From Phytoseiulus persimilis (lineage: Eukaryota; Arthropoda; Arachnida; Mesostigmata; Phytoseiidae), in assembly GCA_037576195.1 (NCBI GenBank), contig CM075104.1:3850775-3914774 (forward strand): a DNA stretch of 64,000 bases, written 5' to 3'. Every line of letters starts with the position of its first letter. Position 1 is the first letter of the stretch. Under the pieces are notes generated by a model. It made no database searches. It was not told the DNA's origin and was given only the letters and a program-made list of their open reading frames with translations. Both the position numbers and the translations under genes were made by a program. Positions 57,263-64,000 of this stretch are shown piece after piece.

Positions 57263-57420
57263 GACCTGGGGGCCATGATCATATTCACAACTATGATTTA
57301 GCCCAACAGTGGGTGGGCTTCATCCATCCCGGGACATGGCCCACAATACCGGAACAGCCCTACGGCGGATTTGCGAAAATAGAAGTTGAGAGGAAAATAC
57401 TACGGATCTCAGTTTTGTGA
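57263..57420 (+). other. Possible exon (unidentified)
   Basis: Directly after TATTTACAG, a plausible splice acceptor, the frame reads GPGGHDHIHNYDLAQQWVGF, then IHPGTWPTIPEQPYGGFAKI and EVERKILRISVL before a TGA at 57418-57420. The residue mix (Trp, His, Pro, Gly, Asn) looks more protein-like than neighbouring chance frames. No family recognised and no partner exon identified upstream. Confidence 0.2.
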
Positions 57421-60400
57421 ATGTGTCCACTCCGGCGGATCCCGGGGATCAATCACCTGAGCTCCGATTCGGAATTTCATAGGTTCCGTGATTCTCAGAA
57501 CCGCTGCCACGAATTTTGGAAAGTCGCCGGTTATCGCTCGGAACTTTCTGTCACAACAATCGATCGCAAACGTCGCACCTGTGTCCAAGTTCGGAACGAC
57601 TCAAGATAATCACTCGCGGAACCCCCGGGATCTGACGAGAGTATAGAGATCCAGTGATCAACCTGGCTGCATGCACCCATGGGCGTATCAAATATTTCTG
57701 GGAGAGAGACTTCGAGATAAATTATTTCGTCATGTTTCCTGGGAATGAAAAGTAGTCGATGATGATGAAAAATACCCGGGAGCCCCAAGAGAAGATTGAA
57801 AGTTTTTTCTTGAGTTAGGGGAAGCCCTAGTCGACTAGTACACTGCTGCATGCAATGAGAATAGCCGGGTCCGGAAGAAGCGCTCCTAGTGGCATCAGAT
57901 CCTTCCGTTTTCGCTGGCGCGATGCCATTTTGGCTCTCCGCTTCGCTGGCTGCCTGCCTGCGCTTGGGTTCCCAGTGCGGCATCCTCTGAAAGAGCGGCA
58001 ACAAGAACATCTGACTCGAGATAGAAGGGCGTCGAGTCATTCTTCGAGCTGGTCGAGTGAGCCTCGGAGAGAGTTACCAACGGTTGGCATGCCTCGCTAC
58101 CACAACCGCGCTGTGTGGGTGTTTGAGGGAGCTGATGTTATGGGATTCCTGTCGGCCGTACCCTCGTGGTTTCACGAAGAGGCCACGCTCGCTGAGTTTC
58201 TTCCCGCGGTTCCATTGAGGATTCCGTGAGTGAAGGGGATCTCGCCTCCGAGAGGATAGAGGTACAAATGCCACAGACTGATTTGCGTTGTCTGGGACAA
58301 CAGCAATATTGGAAACCGGCCCGTAGGATCTAACGCGAAGGCAAAAATGTCAGTGACTGGTCAACTCTTATTGGCGAAGCCCTGGGGCAGGTGAGGCTGC
58401 TACGCGCGCCATGCACAGCTTCTTCCCGCAGAAGTTTCGAGCTGGGCTGTGACGCTACTCACGTAACCCGGAACGGTGAGAAATACCGCTTGGAAGGAGT
58501 ACCGAGACTCGGCGAGATGCGTGGCGAAACCAGTGAGGGCAGCTTCTGGGCGCGGGATCCCGTGTTGGATTCACATAGCTCAACACACCCACCTCTCGAG
58601 ACAGGGAGTTTAAGTGCTCATAAATCTCTTGAGAGGTAGAGAGCGCGACGGCTCTCGGAAGGGTCTTAAGGGTATCGAATACGGGTCAACTGAGCAAAAA
58701 GAGCCCAGATAGTCGAGCCGAAGGTTGCTACTTGCTGCTTATGTCCTTGTCTAAGAGCATAAACACATCCAAAAACTTCGGACCAGAACAAGATGGCCCG
58801 CAATAGGCTAGTTCCGGTCGGACAGTTACGGCGCGCGGTTTCTCAACCGGAAATTTCCTGTCAGAAGCCCGAAACGGGGCGCTGCGAATGCTCTGGAAAG
58901 CTTTCATGGATTAGACAGGATCACTAGAAGATCGGAATGTATTGTCGATATTCTGACGTAGCATTCCAAATCAGATCACATGGAAGGGAGTTCGAGCGGC
59001 TCTCCTTCAAAGTTTTTCCCAAGTGTTCCTCCGTGGCGACTCGATTTCATCTGCATGCGAGTTTCGGTATCAATATCGCGTTCCCAGGATGAAAATATGT
59101 ATCCCAGGATGTATCGATACCTACGGCATCAGGAATGGCGAGCTTAATTACAGGGCTCACGGCAGAGTAATGATGCGCCGGAGCAACCGGGGTAGCAGTG
59201 CGCTCCGAGGGGAGCGAGAATACATGTCGTGAGATCGGTTCGGAGGTGAGCTTGGGCAGACTCATTGGGAGAACTGTCCCCTCGCGAACGGAAAGAAACG
59301 ATGAGCAGAACTAGTCAGCAAATCGCGCTCGGGCGAAGTCAGTTCCTCGAAGTAGCTATGCCATCCACGATTTCCTCTTCGCCCAAGTGGCAAGGGCTCC
59401 ATTGTTGATAGCAAGCTCGGCAACGGACTGCAGATCCACGACAGCGGTCCAGACCCAGGGAACGATGAACACCGGAGCAGAGCGCTGAACGATAAACGTC
59501 AGTGAGAAGTGCGCGGGAACTTTCTACATCAGAGTTGTGCTGTGTTTACGCTGCGGAATAAGCCATCATTGTGGCTCTCATGCCCCCGGTTTCAGTTGCT
59601 GTCGACATCATCACAGTCTCGTGAAAGCAGGTGAGCTTCCAGTACCGCATGACGGCGGCCATTCCCTTGGGCAACCTGAAAACATTTGAATGACTGACAG
59701 ATTCATTAGACTGGCTTCTAATGAGCCTCCGTCAGAACTGCGGCGCCGGATGTTTCTCCCACGGAGCCAAGGAAGGTTAGTGCGAAAGGCACTGGGGACA
59801 ACAAGAACTTTAGCTCGGAGACACACTGGAATCGCGTTCTGCTATTCAAAGTGCGCGTAATGACACAAGTTTCAGGGTGCCTATAAGGATCGAGACAACA
59901 TCTAATCTCATGTTTCGTCGAAAACATGCTCTTCCCTTCATATGGATCGAAATAATTATTTTAGGAGGTGAACGAAGAGTGGAGGTCCGAAGCTCTAGTT
60001 GGTCGTAATGAGACGAGAGCGCGAATTGTGGAACGTTCAGGATATCGGGATCCCACTGTTTTCGCTTGGGAATCAACGTCCCTGCTGCTCTCAACTGATT
60101 TGAAGGCCCAGCCGTAGCTGATGCTCGCCGCAAGAAATATCCCAGCGGCATATTGAGACAGTTTTGACGTGACGGGAATCTTCCCCCTCCGCGTTCCTAT
60201 GGACGCAGTCCGGCAGCTCATCACATGAGAAGCGTCCGTAACTGTCCATCTAACGGGATGAGTCAAAGGTGACATTGAAATGGTCGTGCGCCAGCTGAGT
60301 CGTATGACACGAGACTAGCTTACGTGGTTGCAAAGCAACGATTTCTCGGTACCACCCACTGGCGCTTCCTTCTGGTGCGAACCGCAAGACGTCGTTGTGA

Positions 60401-63400
60401 AGACCTCAACAAGTCGGTCTGCTATGAGAGCGCCAGCTTCATCAGGGCGAATTTTGTCGCCGTTTTCTGAACTGCTCCTCCTTTTCGATAATTCGTGGGT
60501 GAATCTGATGTATCCGCTCATCTGTTCTCTCCCGTCCCTCACTATGGTCAATTGTCGTACCATGGCTCGATACCGGATGGGTAGAAACCCAAAAAGCATT
60601 CTTCCGGTGTTGAGTTTGACAATGTGATTGTTCGTTAGCAAGCTCCTCGCGGAATTCTCCGATGAGCTCGGCGCTCTGCGGTGCTCGGGAGAGGAATCGA
60701 AGGCAGCGGATCATTTTCACTTCACACTATCGCTATCACAGTCCTTTGACGAGAGCTGCGGAAGATCTGCGCGTTCGCCGAAATGGTCATATCTCACTTA
60801 TTCTCACAAGAATGCTGATTGTTGGTGTTGGGGTATTTCAGTCATTCTCGACGAAGCCGGCTTCGACTATTGTTTGGTTCGTCTGTAAAGTTCCCTCCAT
60901 CAGAGCCTGAATCGAAGCCAGCGTCAAATTTAACAGGCAGCCCATTTTACGCGGGTAGTTTTCGAATCGGAATAATATTTGGGAACTAGATGGGTCTATC
61001 CGGAGCTGGCCTGTCAGACGACACACTCCCACTTTCGATTGAAACAATGCAGTGCGGATCGGGTGTGCGCCAAACGACGCGGAGGAGCGTCGCGTCGCTG
61101 CTTAGCGAAGTCGCAAATCAGGAAAAGCTTCAATGCGGCCTGCGATCGACGGTGCTCTTGGTTCAGCGATTCCGATGGCCATGCGGCCCTAAGCTCGTAT
61201 GTTCTTGCGGATCCCGACGGAAGATATCAATCCGACATCTCCCGGCGTTCCTTGAATAAATTCTTCATCCCGCAACAATTGTCTCGACACGTTTCATTGG
61301 GTGTCGCTGACTTCATGTTTGGCCGAGGGTTCTGCTGTTGGCCGCAGACACCTGTTCTTTGAGGCACGCACCGAATGATGGTGGAGCGGTAGCCCTCGAT
61401 CCACAACTGCTCGATGATATCCGTGGAAGTCCAAACAAGTTGAGTAAACATGGTTCAAACTCCCACCTTCCTCGCGGCCAGACATCGACTGGAGTTGTCG
61501 AGCACTCGGCTCTGGAGCGCGGGACTTTGTGGAGGCTCGATTCCAATCAGCTTGAGCTTCCGACGACAGCGTTGAGTAAGGATTCAAAATTTGATAACAA
61601 ATTGAGTTGGCAGCCTTGATCGAGGAACACATCGCTCTGCACGTCTCCGCAATCAGGGCCCGGAAACAGGAGTCGTGACTCGGGGCCAGAGGTTAGACCC
61701 ACTCCGGGCCGAGGAGTTCGTGCTCATACTCGTCGCCGCGAGGTCCGACGAAGTGGAATTCCCAGCGTCTCCTGAGCTCCGCTGGACCGGTGCAGAAAAC
61801 CGCTCGCGAGCAGTATATGAATACCTCGGGAAGAAGAGGCGAAAACCTCATCATTTTTAGATTCCTATTCTGTCGACCGCCCGCTATGTTTTTGTTCAAC
61901 GGCGCGAGATTTCTCCACTCTTTGTTGAAAAACTGTGAGCGTCAGCCATTGTCTTCCGGTGCTGACACATCCCGCAGCTACGAGCCGCGACTTCGGTCCG
62001 CGGGTTTCGAACCATCGACCGAGCTCAGAAATCGCGAGCTATATCCAAGGCCTGTGTACGAATGGTCTAACGAATTTTGCGGATCCTGAAAATCGGAAGG
62101 CGGTCGAACGCGGCGCATTGGTGCAATGAGCCGGAAACTTCAAGGTATCGTACTTGGTACTAGATCAACGAGGAGCTTTGTCGGCCCATACATTGGACTT
62201 TCTCCGATTGAGTGATCATCTGATTCAAAACTGAATACGGTCTGATTGCTGCGCCGCACACGATTCGTCAACGTGGCGGCAACGAGAAGGAACGGACGGC
62301 CTCGTTCAAGTGCCTGTTTTCTAACAAACACTCAGATAAAATTTGTGGAGTAATCCTGGAACTCTCGCTGGATGATCAGATTCTTCCCGTGTCGACCGGT
62401 TGCGCCAGAGCGCGGATGGCAAGCGGACAGATATTCTCGTTCTGTGGATCGCCTCGGAGGCGGGAAAACGAGTTCTGGGACGATGTATACCGGTCCCGGA
62501 GACGCGGCCCTCGCGTCGGTCCGGCATTCAAATAGGGTCGAGGTATCGGGACAGAAACGCCCGCGCTAGTTAGCCCCTGTTTCGGAGATCTGCCGATGCT
62601 CATTCGAGAAGAATGCTGGAGAAAAGTGTATACGAATAGCCATAGGTTAACGAGCAGCGCCATTTGTCTGAAGAGCATCCTTGTCACGGTCGTGTGATGG
62701 CCAATGCATCATTGTTCACTCGAGAATGCAATAGATCCTGATACCTATGGCTGCTATCTCTGGCTTCGAGGGGTTCTCGGTGAGTAAGCATATCAGGCGC
62801 GAGCCATTGATGGGCAGAATCACGACGGGGACGTTGGAAGAGGGAGACCCCAGTGAGGCGAACGGAAACGTGTACAAAAATGTCCCACGTGACCGGAGAA
62901 AATCGAGTCAGTTGATTCAAAATTTCTCCCCACTCCGGGCTCACCCAGGACGTATTCCTCAGCACCATCGTGCGCAGCAGGCGGGGCCATGAGCTTTTCT
63001 CGCATCGTGGAACTTCTATGCACGACGAAGGTCGGAGTCCGAACAATGCTGCTCAGGTGACGATCTGGCTTATCGTGTGTCGGACAGCCTTCGCCGACTT
63101 CCTACTGCAATGCCACGCCAGAAAACTTGAAATGGCATGAATTTCCAGCGCGGCGGAAGTCTCGCCAACAGCTTGTTCTCGGTTTCAAGCTTGCCCCAGT
63201 TATCAGGTTGTGATTGAGGGGGCTAAATCGGAGTGCCTCCGGCGGAGTCTCGCTTTCCACTCCGAACTTTCTGGACCCCATCCCAACGGAGCGGTTAGAG
63301 CTCCATTCATTCCAGAACTGGCAAATTCACCAATGAGAAACTTTTTCCGTCGAAAACAAGCAGCACTGTTGTCGCTTCATACGATGTTACCGTCCCAAGA

Positions 63401-64000
63401 ACTCGGGGATGCCCGGAATCCTGTGAGCCGTCAATAGGAACCTTGTGCCTCATGACCGCAGCTGCGGTCCGGGGTATTTTTGTTGACATAATCAAGGAAC
63501 CACCCGGGATTCACGAGTAGTCCCGAGTCAAGTAGATATTCGAAGGTTTTTCCGCGGAAAATGCTAGTTTCTCAACTCGAGTTCGATACACGGTACATCG
63601 CGGTATTGTATATAGACTAACGACCCCGATAGGGCTCTCAAGTTATCATCCAATTCGTCCACTAGGAAGTAATCTCCGACTTTGGTCCTCGAGTCGCTTC
63701 GAGATATAACGAATTTCACTTTCCAAGGTCGCTGACCAAGCTTCAGTGGGAAGCTATCTGATTATGTGCGCTCGTGAGCGGGTAGTCTTCATTACGAGAG
63801 AAAATCGTTGCTTTGGATAGGCCACGCAGGGGAACCCGCAGCTCCAACTGAGGGAAGATGGGGGTCACTGTATTGAGCGATTTCCCGACCGCTGGAACCC
63901 TTCCACGGCGTCTCTTCTGTAACAGACGGAACTGAACTAAATCGGGTGTGCAAACCAGCGAATCGATCCACTCGCCGTGCAGTTCGTGTGGTCGATCCCA
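57421..64000. other. Stretch without recognised genes
   Basis: Short overlapping frames only. A B-box-like word (GGTTCGAAAC, minus, 62004-62013) is present without a supporting A-box or tRNA fold. The frame at 60315-60641 minus faintly resembles the linker before a LINE reverse transcriptase but lacks any decisive motif. Confidence 0.4.

Noticed and set aside
60315..60641. Minus-strand frame resembling the linker before a LINE reverse transcriptase (NGDKIRPDEAGALIADRLVE)
   Set aside because: Only one loosely conserved segment; no RT motif follows in any frame downstream.
62004..62013. B-box-like GGTTCGAAAC, possible tRNA or SINE head
   Set aside because: T-stem does not pair and no A-box lies at a proper distance.

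Overview
The window looks like a eukaryotic nuclear contig, most likely from an arthropod. The only well-supported host gene is a secreted protein with one peritrophin-type (CBM14) chitin-binding domain, in two exons with GT-AG borders, a TATA box and an AATAAA signal. GC content looks balanced and CpG is not visibly depleted. Together with the transposon repertoire (CGGBP1-like BED/hAT elements, tRNA-derived SINEs, a LINE with a C-terminal CCHC motif, foldback elements) this would fit an acarine (mite or tick), but that is a guess from context and not a species call.

Layout. From 1 to 20.9 kb I find no complete gene: two coding-like frames each broken by a single stop (1.05-1.75 kb and 4.83-5.33 kb), a decayed LINE reverse-transcriptase piece (7.1-7.5 kb), a foldback element (9.36-10.42 kb), and a direct duplication (13.29-14.66 and 17.52-18.37 kb). 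One copy of the duplication carries a TA-flanked MITE and the other preserves the empty site. A full-length tRNA-derived SINE with target duplications sits at 16.74-17.01 kb, and a pogo-like remnant at 18.5-19.1 kb. The chitin-binding gene occupies 20.9-22.2 kb. From 22.2 to 42.3 kb I recognise almost nothing beyond two possible LINE 3' tails.

The interval 42.3-55.8 kb is a nested transposon cluster. In order it holds: an element with about 134-bp inverted repeats built on a TTTTGGCGC motif; a foldback-like composite whose arms contain a 45-bp minisatellite and whose centre holds a transposase-like fragment, itself invaded by a LINE 3' end and by a second SINE copy; a non-autonomous hAT element with a perfect 8-bp target duplication; and a BED-finger hAT element inserted into the 3' end of an older copy of its own family, carrying a mariner-type MITE just upstream of its frameshifted transposase. 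A second decayed hAT copy follows at 55.08-55.82 kb. Two unidentified coding-like stretches (55.84-56.14 kb minus, 57.26-57.42 kb plus) lie just beyond; the last 6.6 kb gives nothing I can name.

The components mostly do not act together as a pathway. The interest lies in the insertion history, which can be read from target duplications and interrupted repeats. All alignments were done by eye; identities and family names need database confirmation.
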